In this document: positions 46,848 through 57,231 of the stretch, piece after piece
How the letters are laid out: every line of letters begins with the position of its first letter
Numbering within the stretch: position 1 is the first letter of the stretch
From: Abelmoschus esculentus
Lineage: Eukaryota; Streptophyta; Magnoliopsida; Malvales; Malvaceae
Assembly: GCA_035048815.1 (NCBI GenBank)
Contig: JAUCBN010000003.1
Span: forward strand, 23,358,001 to 23,422,000
Length of the DNA: 64,000 nucleotides
Direction: 5' to 3'
Translations under genes and position numbers: made by a program
Notes under the pieces: generated by a model
The model's input: only the letters and a program-made list of their open reading frames with translations
The model's database searches: none
Told to the model about the DNA's origin: nothing

Positions 46848-47652
46848 CCTATCTCTAGGCCGAGTTAGTATTTCCCGATTGAAATATTGTACTTATTCCT
46901 TTCGTGAATCTAACTCTCCTGATATATGAATTACTCACAAACTTCTCTCTTGAGCTTGAATGCAATAACAATGAATGGCAAAGAATAAGCAAACCTTGAT
47001 ATTTTATTGCATTGGAACAAGAAACAAAGTACAATCTCTTCTTACTAATACTCTACAACTTTCACCTAAGCCTTAAAGAAATTAAAAAAAAAAACTCTAA
47101 ATCCTAAGATGAACTCTCTAGTCTTCGATCAAGTGTTAAGTCTCTAAGTGTCTTCTCTCCTTGGACGGCTATGGTTTATATAGGCTTGGCCTAGGGCAAA
47201 CTTTTCCTATGTAGGAATACAACTTGGAGTAGGACACAAGTCAAGTACATAAATATTTCCAAGTTTATTCCAACTAGGATGTTTTTCCCACGTGGCCTTT
47301 GTCTTGGGCTTTCCATGTGCTACCCAGCTTCGGTCCTTGTGCTTCTTGTCTAGAAACATTCTCCTCATTTTTCTCTTTAGCTCGTCTAGAATATCGTTAC
47401 TTGTCCTTCAGCTGATGCCTCAGCATCAGGTCCTGCCTCGACCTCATTTGCTGTCGCGGTAATAGTTTTTCCTGCAAAGACACAAAAGTGCAGTAAAGTT
47501 TGCCTTTTCTATAAATATCATTTTTATAAGTTACAACATCAAAATAGCTAAATGTCTCACATTAAGCACATGCATTAGTCCAAGTAGGTGTATATTTAGT
47601 GATTATTGTCCATGATAGGTGTAAAAAGTGATAGTGAGTTGAGCACTTATCA
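46848..47652 (-). mobile_element. Partial Athila-type LTR (minus)
   Basis: Starts TGATAAGTGCT at 47652 on the minus strand and runs left to 46848, where it is joined directly to the end of the plus-strand LTR. It lacks the LTR 3' end and has no purine tract or primer site next to it. Core promoter CCTATATAAAC at about 47174-47184. The two head-to-head LTR pieces form a small inverted arrangement. Confidence 0.8.
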
Positions 47653-48677
47653 ATCTCAAAGATCTTCAATTCTCCACTACTTATACATGGCTACATATAA
47701 TAGATTCGCACCCGCTATCGTTGAAGAACGCTTCAACAAATCTTTCATTGCTAGGCAATTATGGGAAGAACAAGGGTTCCAACATTTAGATGAGGAGAAT
47801 TATGGCATCGAGCATTACTTGTTCGATAGAATCAAGTACCAAGAATGAAAAATCTTTTGCTTGCAACCTGTCCAAGCTAATGCCACAATGGTGCGAGAAT
47901 CCTATGTACACAGGCCAAGCAAGGACTCCCTGTACGTCCACTGCCAAGACAGGCCAGTCCGACTTGATGCTGAGACAATCAATCTGTTTTATGGCCTAAC
48001 CCCTGATCGTGATGATCAGTCTGCATTCATGGAGGACATCACCAACATTTTGATGAGGAGAATTATGGCATCGAACATTACTTATTCAATAGAATCAAGT
48101 ACCAAGAATGACAAATCTTTTGCCTGCAACCTACCCAACCAATGCCACAATGGTGCGAGAATCCTATGTACACGGGACAAGCAAGGACTCCCTATATGTC
48201 CATTGACGAGAAAGGCCAGTCTGACTTGATGCCGAGACAATCAATCTATTCTACGACCTAACCCCTGATCGTGATGATCAGTCTGCATTTATGGAGGACA
48301 TCACCAACGAAGATTATGAGCTGATCAAAGACGACCTTTACTACGACAATACCAATTGGGAAACCGGTACCCATAGAGGATCGACAGTAAGGTAAAATCT
48401 TAGGCCCAAGGCCAAACTATGGAATACATTCGTCAAAAGATGCCTCATCCCAACTTCCCACAACAACACGGTAGAACGAAGAAGATTGGTGCTCATCTAA
48501 TCCATCATCAACAAAAGAATGATTGACGTGGGAGAGATAATACTAAGGGAAATCTATGAGTGTGGTAAGAAGGACAAAGGACCATTATATTTTCCTTGTT
48601 TAATTATGGGTATTTGCACTGCTACAGGTGTACCAAAGGCGGACACGGACGAATTCACTGTCCCAAAGACGTGAGTG
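47653..48677 (+). pseudogene. ORF3 (Transposase_32-like), fragment J with internal duplication
   Basis: ATG at 47687 opens MATYNRFAPAIVEERFNKSF, followed by FIARQLWEEQGFQHLDEENYG. TGA replaces Trp after IKYQE (47846-47848), the same stop as in element H. The segment 47779-48041 is repeated at 48042-48304 with divergence, so the family motifs ATMVRE(F/S)YVH and LDAETIN appear twice. The second part has LWNTFVKRCLIPTSHNN, a stop at about 48498, and LYFPCLIMGICTATGVP. The frame is cut by element G at 48678. Element context to the left is lost at the LTR piece. Confidence 0.78.
47779..48304 (+). repeat. Tandem duplication, unit about 263 bp
   Basis: Copies 47779-48041 and 48042-48304, about 262-263 bp each. 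CCAAC stands at the start of each copy and again right after the second, suggesting microhomology-mediated duplication. Both copies share the TGA after KYQE and have since diverged at many sites. Confidence 0.88.
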
Positions 48678-49916
48678 GTGATGCGTGTAATATAAGCGTA
48701 ATTTGAGTGCAAGTGTATACGTTGCCAAGTAATAAAATGATAAGTATATCGTATATCGTCTCCACAGGGATTGGTATACTTAATATGTCTCCCCTTGTTT
48801 CCTTGCTCCTAAAAAATAAAGTAAAAACACAAATAAGTTGAATTGTTTAACTAACTAAATAATTAAATAACAAAACATAAAATAAAAGGTTGAGAACGAT
48901 TATAGAGAAAGTAGGTAGGATCCAGGTGTGTCAATTAGTGGATTCAATTGATCTTCTTCTTGTCCAATGCAATCACACAATACTGCTTCGACAGTACTGC
49001 AGATACGGTCTCGGCAGTATTAGTGTTCTCTGCCACGGCAATCTCTTGCTCTTGGGCAGAGGCATCAAAGTTTAGCAAAGTGTCCGTAAGTGACTCCGCT
49101 CATCTTTGAGTTAGAGTGTTGTTGATGACCAGTCCTTGACGATACCTCTCGGCATAAATCAACGATAACCACCAACCAATCCAACACTTCTTTTAGCTAC
49201 TAAAACTCTTAACCTATTTCTAGGCTGAGTTAGTGTCTATAACACCGTACTTATCCCTTTCATGAATTTACACCTCTCGATGCTAGATAAATAGATTACT
49301 TACAAACTTCTCTCTCGAGCTTGAATGCAAGAACAAAGAATGACAATAGTATAGGCAAACTTTGATATTATTATTGCATAAGAATAAAGAAACAAGAATC
49401 AATCTCCTCTCACTAATATCTACAACCTTCACCTATCCCTAAGAAGTTTAGAACATACTGTCATTAAGTACAATTCTTAGGGAGAAGGATTTCTCTAAAA
49501 ATCGGCTCTCCAAACAATGTGGCCTGCTAGAAGGGTTTTCCCGCTTGGTCTTTGACTTGGGCTTTTAGCGTGCTAGCCTGGTCCATTTGGTGCGTTGCAT
49601 CTTCCAGAATGTTCTCTATATTTTTATCTTTCATTGCGCCTCCATTATTGGTGCTACCCCACTAGATTCTGCCGCGACCTTATCTTCTGCCTCGGCCTCA
49701 ACATTGCTTCACTGCCACTTCGGCCCTGGATATTTCTGCATGTACAAAATATGTGATAATATTTGCATTCTCTATAAATATTAACTTTGTAAGTAATGAT
49801 AACGGAATATCCAATAATTGCGCAAAGAGTCTATATTTCAGTTCAAGTTGGAGTATAATAGATGCTTAAAGTACAATGAGAAGGGTAGTAAATAACTGCC
49901 TTTTAGGCACTCATCA
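48678..49916 (-). mobile_element. 3' LTR of element G, promoter region deleted
   Basis: 1239 bp, TG...CA. Around 49525-49535 the sequence jumps from GTGGCCTGCTAG to AAGGGTTTTCCCGC, skipping about 120 bp that carry the TATA box in the sister LTRs. Confidence 0.9.
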
Positions 49917-50813
49917 AATACCCCCAAACTCGAACTATTGCTTGCCCTCAAGCAATGCAAAATATCAAATTGCCGAACCTTACTTCCATTTGGTCTTACT
50001 TTTCCATCTCTTCTCCCCACCATGGTCATGTCTATCTTTCCGTTTTAGCCACTAGTTTACCCAAGGACTTTTACTAAGAAACAAGCTATAGGGCTAGGTG
50101 AGTGTGTGTGTTTTATGGACAAGGCTGATTCAAGGCTTTCTTAGATAAACTCTAAGTTCAAGACAGGTAGAATTTTGGACTAAAGTTGTCTCCTTAAAAC
50201 AACAAGTCTTGAGCCAATTTCAGGCACCTGAAGATATGTGATTTCTATTTTCTTTGTTTTCTTATTTTTTTTCTTATTAACCACTTATTTAGCATACTAG
50301 AGCCAGTTTCAGGCACCTCTAGCACAAAGGAGAGCAAAACTAGAGCCAATGATAGGCACCTCTAGTTATTTTTCCAAACGGTTCTAAGTCTTTATCACCT
50401 AAGTTTATTAAAAGAACTCCTAAAGCAAACAAGTCCAAAAAGTGTTTATTTTCTTTCTAACCCTAAAGCAAGCTTATAAATTTTATTCCATGAGTATCCT
50501 ATGGTTATCCCTTCAAAACAGAACTTGACCATGGTAAAGAGAAAGATTTCTGTAACCTTAAAGGAGTAAACTAAAGCAAAGCTGAGGTAGGGCAGTGCAA
50601 GATTACAAACAGAAATTCAAGAAAAGAGAATATTGTAAAAAAAATTCAAAAAAATCAAAAAATTTACTCTATTTTCATGGTAATACCGCAACAACGGGTA
50701 GCCTCGGTAGTGCTTCAGCACCTACAGTCTCCCCTAAACTCAAACCGAGATTGTCCTCAATGCTTAAAATATACAGCATGCAAAAGAAAACAAGGATAGT
50801 AAAACAACAGGAA
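49917..50813 (-). other. 3' UTR of element G with two purine-tract blocks
   Basis: The working tract GAGTTTGGGGGTATT (minus) lies at 49917-49931. A second block, GAGGACAATCTC ... GAGTTTAGGGGAGACTG, lies at about 50727-50758. Between them are CCAGTTTCAGGCACCTC-type repeats (50210-50370). No gene. Confidence 0.7.
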
Positions 50814-52352
50814 TTAAAGAGATTCTGATTGTGATTCAGAAGAGCTGCTAGAAATAGCTTCCCTCCTAGGTTTTCCTGTCAATGCTTTCTGTCTTGATCC
50901 TTGTCCAGGTGATTGTTGTGTTTTTGCATGACGGGGTGGTTGTACTCTGGTGTTTGTTTGTTTCTGCAGTGGGGTCGTAACTTCATCTCCTTCTTCATCT
51001 TCGTATGTATGAATCACCTCTGTTCCTCCCCCTACCTCGGCAGTTGGTGTACTTTCTTGGGCATGCGATGAGCTCTCATGGACATACTCATCAATCTGTC
51101 TTGAGAGACTATCTTCAGAGAAACTGCCTATGGGGATAGGATTCTGTGGTGGAGAGTTGAAGACAGCTCGCCTTTTTTATGGCCTCCTGCTGCTTGATGA
51201 TGCGGCGGCCATGCCCGCAGGTTTGGATAGGCTGGCATCGTGAAACTGTTGTTATGGCCTGGCGGTAAAGAATGGCCGAGGCCCTACGATTGGGGTTGTC
51301 TCTGTTTATGGTGCTGCAATGACAAAAATGTTGGGAGGGAATCCTGGAAACTGCATCCCATGGGTGGGAAATTTCTGGATCAACATGTTGGCAAGAGTGT
51401 TGTTCAAATCTCTCAGATATTCCATGTAGCGTTATTGGTGAAGGTCCATGGCTGTCATCCTCTGCAAAATCTCCTGATATGGATCTGTTGCGGCAGTGGC
51501 TTGGGCATTGTCAGGTGCTTCTGCCGTATACTGCCCTCCAGCAGTAAAGTCAACAGTGAATTATTGAGGTGTTTTCTGCACTGGTTCTGCTTGGGTGATC
51601 TGTATCACTCTGTGACAGAATTCTCTTGTCCAGCCTTGCCTCTGTGTTGTGTATTCATCGGTTTCTTCTATAGGGACACCTACAGCAATGCATAGGGTAG
51701 AGATTAAACTAGGGAAATATAATGGACCTCGTTCTTTCTTACCGTAATCATAAATTTCTTGAAGAATAATCTCTCAAACATTGATGGTCCTTTTGTTGAT
51801 GATTGAATGAATGAGCAACAATCTTTTTCTATCAACTGTGATGTTGTGGAAGGTGGGCATGAGACGTCGTTTGACAAATGTGCACCAAAGCTTGGCTTTT
51901 GGTTTAAGGATGAGCCTTGTTACACAACCCCTATAGGCATCGGTTTCCCATGGAGTGTTGTCGTAGCAAAGTTTGTCCTTGATGACCGTGTAATCCTCGA
52001 TATTGTCTACAAATTCACCATGTTCATCGCATATGGGGATAAGGCCGTAGTAATCATTGATTGCCTCGGCATCAAGCTTTACTAGCTTGCCCCGGCAGTA
52101 GACAAACAGCGTGTCTTTATTCAGACAATACACATAGAATTCTCTTACTATTGTGGCATTTGCTATGGGAGGTTGGAGGCAAAATTTCTCCCAATCTTGG
52201 TCTTCGATCTTGTCGAACAAGAATTGGTCGATGCCATAGTTTTCTTCAATGGTGTGCTGGAATCCTTGTTCTTCCCATAATTTCCGTGCAACGAAAGACC
52301 TTTGGAATCGTTCTGCTACAGTGATATTGGCAAAGCGTTTGTATGCTGCCAT
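50814..52352 (-). pseudogene. ORF3 (Transposase_32-like), full length, element G
   Basis: ATG at 52352: MAAYKRFANITVAERFQRSF. In order: VARKLWEEQGFQHTIEENYG, DQDWEKFCLQPPI (the Trp that is TGA in H and J), ATIVREFYVYCLNKDTLFVY, EAINDYYGLIPI, KAKLWCTFVKRRLMP and IINKRTINV. A TGA at 51774 replaces Gly. The frame then continues EIILQEIYDYGKKERGPLYF and PSLISTLCIAVGVP, with four further stops, to a low-complexity C-terminus. That end has a basic patch (SSSRRP, KRRAVF), an acidic run (YEDEEGDEV) and a Ser-rich end (SSSSSESQSES). About 513 codons. Function is unknown to me; the charged C-terminus would suit nucleic-acid or nuclear targeting. A TATA box lies 171 bp upstream. Confidence 0.82.
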
Positions 52353-52522
52353 GGAAGATTTTAATGTTGATGAGATGTTCTTGAAAATTAGTTGTAAAGT
52401 GCAAGAATGTGGTTAAGAATGCAGAGAGTATTGTGAGATTGGAAATATAGTGAGAGCAAGATTGTTCAAGAAAACACAAGTAGCAAGAATGCAAAAATAA
52501 ATAATGCACAGCAATAAGTCTG

Positions 52523-52531
52523 CTTATATAG
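52523..52531 (-). promoter_or_regulatory. Candidate internal TATA box upstream of ORF3 (element G)
   Basis: Minus CTATATAAG, 171 bp before the ORF3 ATG. Confidence 0.5.
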
Positions 52532-52910
52532 GCTATAAAAATATGACTGTTAAAAAAATAAAAATAAAAAAATAAAAAAATAGCCGTTAGGCATTTACTA
52601 CCTTGATGCACAGTTACTATCGCGGCGGATTTCTCGGCAGAGAACTGTTACACTATTTCTGCCCATTAGGAATTCTGCGGCTCTGGCACAGTGTGCTGTC
52701 GCGGCAGCAGGCTTCCTGCTATGGCATAATTTTCCTACATTCATAGCTTTATTTATTCTAAAAAAAACATAAAAGCATAAAATACTAAAAATAAAGCATA
52801 ACAACATAAAATACTGAAAATAAAGCATAACGACATAAAATACTGAAAATAATAATGTATAAACTAATCCTAATATAATAACTAAAATTGAAGGGAAGAG
52901 ATTATGTTAC
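52532..52910 (-). other. Leader between gag-PR and ORF3, no gene
   Basis: A-rich runs (52550-52580), a 16-bp palindrome-like TGCTGTCGCGGCAGCA (52694-52709) and a repeated CATAAAATACTGAAAATAA unit (52790-52850). Confidence 0.6.
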
Positions 52911-53603
52911 TTATGGAGTGCATGTGAATGCATCTCCCACTTTCATTATCTCTTTCTGGACCGTATCTTTCTTCATGAGTTGGCCAGCCCCTTTAGTGCA
53001 TTCGGTTTCTCCTTCGGGTTTTATTCGTTTATCAAACAGTCTGCCGAGCGTACTGCCCAGGAAGGATGTTTTGATACCCTTATTTGGTGTATGGAGAGCC
53101 TTACATTCTGCTGGAGCGTTTGACTATGTAAGATTGTCAAAGGCATTCAACTTGACTTGTTGATCATTTATACGCATTGCGAGCTCACCATTTTCCACAT
53201 CGATGATGGTGCGTCCAGTAGCAAGGAAAGCTCGACCCAATATGATTGATGCATTGTCATCGGCCTCACAGTCAAGAACAAGAAAGTCGGTAGGAAATAA
53301 CTTGTCAAATTTTACTATAATGTCCTCAATTTTGCCTTCAGGATGCACATAGGACCGATTCGCAAGTTGGAGCAGTACTGTTATTGGTTTTTCCCGTCCT
53401 ATTCTGAGTTTTTGAAAAACTGATTTGGGCATAAAGTTGATGCTTGCTCCCAAGTAGCATAGGGACTTTCCTTTATAACCATCTCCAATCGCATAGGGGA
53501 TTGTGAAGCATCTAGGATCCTTTAGTTTGGGCGACATGAGATTATGCAGCATGACCATGCAACCTTCAGTGGCTGCCACTGTTTTAAGTTCTCCTAGACT
53601 TCG
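52911..53603 (-). pseudogene. Aspartic protease of element G, catalytic Asp lost
   Basis: The frame resumes at 53579 (TVAATEGCMVMLHNLMSPKL). The active-site motif reads CYLGASINFMPKSVF: Tyr stands where element A has Asp, so the protease is inactive. Then ITVLLQLANRSYVHPEGKIE, LVLDCEADDNASIILGRAFL and ATGRTIID. TAG near 53124 is followed by the same family tail as in A (TLGRLFDKRIKPEGE ... AFTCTP), ending at TAA 52911-52913 through a Gln-to-stop change. Confidence 0.85.
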
Positions 53604-55430
53604 TCATTTGGATACTATGTCCTTTAAAAACTTGGCATAGTTGGGCATTTGTTCAATAGCTTCAACTAGTGGCAAGTTGATATGGACATGCTTCAAGATG
53701 TCTAGGAATTTCTGAAATTGATGGTCCTGTTTGTGCTTCTTTAGCCTTTTTGGGAAAGGAGGTGGTGGTCTGATATCCTCCAGCTTTCCTTGGATATTGA
53801 GCTTAATACCTGGGGTGAACTTATCGACATCTGCCTCAGCAGGTGGTTCTGATACTACTGGTTCTGCTGTCGTGGTAGTGCTCTCGACAGGGTCCTGCTC
53901 AGCTTTTGAGTCCTCATGATATTGCTTTTCTGGTTGGACTCTATCGGTTGAGGTCCTTTCTTTATCTTTCAATTGTAGGGCACTTCTTGTTGTGATTACC
54001 TTGCATTGCTCGTGGCCTAACACCTTAGCAACTTCAGTATTGCTAGGTAAACCCCTAGGTGGTCGAGTGTTTTGTCGTTGGGCAAATTGACCAACTTGGG
54101 TTTCTAAGGATTTTATTGCAGCCTCTTGGTTCTGCAATCTCATCTCGGTTCGGTTCATGAAGTCATCAGTATGTTTCATGAAACGGATATTCTCCATCAT
54201 GTAAGCATTAGTCTTTGTCATAAAAGCCGTGAGAGAATCTGCCAATGCATTCAAAGATTATTGTTGTTGTACCTGCTGCTGTGGTATGGACTACTGAGTG
54301 TTCTGCTGCGGCAGGTTCTGGCTTTGATGCTGGAATCCAGGGGCTTGATTAATTGGATTTGAGGCATTGTTAGGGTTACTCCATGAAAAGTTTGGATGTC
54401 ATTTCCAAGATGGGTTATAATTGTTGGACATCATTGGATTGTTTCTGTTATAGTTTCCAACATATAGGTTGTTTTCCTTATCTTGCATGTAATCCAATGA
54501 GTTAACTGCCTTAACTTCATGTATGTTTCTCTGGGCTTGCATATTCTGAACCATCTTGGTCAGAGAAGCCAATTGTGCTGCCACCGAGCTGGATATATCT
54601 AATTCATGGGTTGTGGCATGACGTCTCATTCCTCCTCGCCTTGATGTGGGAAATTGGAAATCGTTCCTTGTGAGTTTGTTCAGAATCTCAATGGCTTCCT
54701 CGGGTGCTCTATCCAAAAGTGTCCCATTTGCGAAAGCGTCTAGCATCATCCTTGTGGAGGCATTGGTAGCATTATAAAACATGGAGACTTGCGTCCACAA
54801 GGGAAAACCATGTAGTGGGCATTTGTTTAGCAATTCTCTGTAGCGTTCCCATGCCTCATACATCGGTTCATCTTCATCTTGCCGAAATTATGTGATTTCA
54901 TTACAGATGTGATCATAGAGATTTGTCGGGTTAAACCTCGTAATAAATTCTCGGCAGAGTTCCTCCCAAGATCCTATGGATCCTGCTGGGATACCATTTA
55001 ACCAAGTTTTCGCCCTATCCCTCAGTGAATAGGGGAACAATTTTAATCGTAAAATATCTTCATGTACTCCTTGAATCTTTAAAGAGTTGTACACTTCCAT
55101 GAAAGATTTAAGATGTTACCTTGCATCTTCAGTAGCAGACCCACTTAACTGTCCAATTGTGTTCAACATGTTGAACATCACTGGTTTGAGCTCAAAGTGA
55201 GTTGCTTCGATTTCTAGGATGACTACGCCAGGGTTGAGTCCGTTTAGATCTTCCACCAGATAGTCTCTAACAGTGGGCTGCCTCGACAATGGTTGCGGCA
55301 GTGGCTGCTGCGGCATTGCTGGTGGCAGTACATTATGATCAACAGGTGGAATTTATCCTCTTGGTGGATTATCCATGACTTGGAACAGATTGTGTCTCAG
55401 ATGATGTTTAGTGCGTTCGATCTCAGGATC
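53604..55430 (-). pseudogene. Athila-type Gag (element G)
   Basis: Gag core in pieces: 55316-55116 (RDYLVEDLNGLNPG, FELKPVMFNMLNTIGQ), 55100-54888 (LKLFPYSLRDRAKTWLNGIP, WEELCREFITRFNP) and 54863-54399 (MYEAWERYRELLNKCPLHGF, FYNATNASTRMMLDAFANGT, FQFPTSRRGGMRRH). The 54254-53604 piece contains a coiled-coil-like MRLQNQEAAIKSLETQVGQF, then RPPRGLPSNTEV, an acidic linker and PPPPFPKRLKKHKQ. Stops interrupt at about 55115, 54887, 54396, 54290 and 54260. The linker NNYNPSWK ... HPNFSW is present but no CCHC knuckle is seen, unlike element I. The same applies to A, so the knuckle may be absent in the family. Confidence 0.86.
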
Positions 55431-55500
55431 AAACTCGTACAATGGATCACTCGGGTTTGCCCTGGTCATAAACCAAATAAATCAAAATTAGTAAAAAATA

Positions 55501-55646
55501 TATTGTTTGGGACGTTCAAATTGTGTATCAATAGATTTTTATATTGCAAATGTATGGTCCAAGTGGACATGACTATACGAAAGATATAAACATGCATTGT
55601 TGATTGCCTTTACACGGGATGGTGATGAAAATATATTTTTGATTAC
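55501..55646 (+). pseudogene. MULE (Mutator-like) transposase fragment
   Basis: The plus frame reads GTFKLCINRFLYCKCMVQVD then MT, and after a one-base frameshift at about 55573 YERYKHALLIAFTRDGDENI and FLIT. This matches the start of the MULE transposase catalytic domain (pattern CRPVIxxDGTFLxGKYKGxLLxAxxxDGxxxIFPIA), including the first catalytic Asp. About 48 residues, no terminal inverted repeat in sight. It is squeezed between element G and a Tat-like LTR. Confidence 0.72.
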
Positions 55647-57231
55647 TGTAACGACCCTTTTAAAAATCAAAGGTTCCGAATCAAAAATATCGCTATTTTT
55701 GAAAATTGGAGAAATGAGGAGAATTTAAAATTTGGGAAACTTGGAAATTAGGGTTTAGAAATAAAAGGGAATTTGGAAAATTAGGAATTAGGTTATGAAA
55801 AGTGAAATTGGAAATTGAGAATTCAACCTAAAAAAGGAGAAATTCAAAATTAGGTTTAAAAATTAGGGTTTTTTATTTAAAATTGGGAATTTATCTAAGG
55901 GGAAATTTAAAATTTAGGGTTAGGGATTTGAAATTGGAAATGTTTAGAAAATGATTCAAAAGAAAAATTAAAAATGTGGAAAAGGAATTTGAAAACAATT
56001 GGAGTCGCGATTGGTCAATTTGATAGACCGGACATCGTAAAGACCAAAGATTCAAAATAAATTGGGTTCGAGAGTCGGTTACGACTAAAAACGGGGTTAA
56101 CATTTAAAATCACTTAAAATTGGCGCTTTTACAAAAGTACCGCTTAATTAATTTTGAAATTTTTGATTTAAAGTGACATTAAATTAGAGTTTGTTTAAAA
56201 ACCAAATATATTTTAAACGTATCGATATTCGAAGGTAAACGCATACACTGTCACCATTACGCCTAGTGTCGGGCCCATTACAAACGAATAAAGATATATC
56301 ACATTGGAATTAATTAGGTTCAAATGTAATTTAAACATCACATGACAAAATAAATTAAAACATAACATGTACATAAATAAATAGATAAGATACATAAACA
56401 CCACATGCACATAGTGTAAATTAATATTTAAAAACTTAAATACAATGCATGAAACATGTGATAAAAATGTAACATAGAAATATATATATATATATATATA
56501 TATATAAACAAAATGATGAAATAAATTGAAATGACTAATTTTGTTTCTGAAAAGGACCAAAATGAAAGAAAAATTAAAATGAAGACTCAAAATAAGAAGA
56601 AAGTAAAGACAAATAAAATCAGTGACTAAGAAAAATGTAACTGAAATTAAAGGGTCCAAAATAAGGTTCTGCCTTTGAAAACGAGACCAAAATAAAAGAA
56701 AACTAGAATTGAAAGACCAAATCAGAGTAAACTCGGAACTAAATTGAAACAACTTGAACATTTTATGGCCAAATTATAAAAATAAAAGAGGTTTATTATG
56801 ATATTGTGACTAAATCTAAAAGCGAGTCAAAGTTGAAAGCATCACGGGGATGATTAACGTGACACATAGGGGTTTAAAACAACAATAACATATTTTTAAA
56901 ATAAGAATTACGGTATATAACATAATTAAAAGCGAGATCCCGTCTTTTATTTCATTTTACTTAAACCGAAAGAATTAAAAAACTCAAATTCTCTCATTTG
57001 TTCAAACCAAAACCCAAAAAAACAAAAACATTCAATGTGTTCTTCACGAACCCAGAAAATGGCCACCGTGAACACCAAAAATAGCGGTGGCCAACGAAGC
57101 AAAAACTAACTTTTCTGAAAGCAAAATCAAAAAAATAAATCTCTTTCCCTTTTATTTTCAAAATCAAAAAAATAAAATCCTATTTTTGAATCCAAAACCT
57201 ATCGAGACCTGGGAAGCAAATCGAGACCATA
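55647..57231 (+). mobile_element. Tat/Ogre-like LTR fragment (plus)
   Basis: Starts TGTAACGACCC. Contains the landmarks GGAGTCGCGATTGG and GGGTTCGAGAGTCGGTTACG (about 56000-56080), typical of Tat/Ogre-lineage LTRs and mirrored in the minus-strand copy at 63190-63440. It is purine-rich and degenerate. The right end is cut by the copia element at about 57231. ORFs inside are chance. Confidence 0.6.
56480..56506. repeat. (AT)n microsatellite
   Basis: About 27 bp of uninterrupted alternating A and T. Confidence 0.95.

Larger units (their letters stand above)
48678..55500 (-). mobile_element. Athila-like element G: gag-PR-ORF3 type, 5' LTR lost
   Basis: Read on the minus strand: gag, protease, leader with TATA box, full-length ORF3, 3' UTR, purine tract and 3' LTR. 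Reverse transcriptase and integrase are absent, as in element A, to which it is colinear. The right end stops at about 55500, shortly before the primer site, against a MULE fragment. It is the best template for the coding content of this family. Confidence 0.9.

Noticed and set aside
56213..56761. 182-codon minus-strand frame, Phe/Leu/Tyr-rich
   Set aside because: It spans an (AT)n tract in purine-rich LTR sequence; the hydrophobic product is a composition effect.
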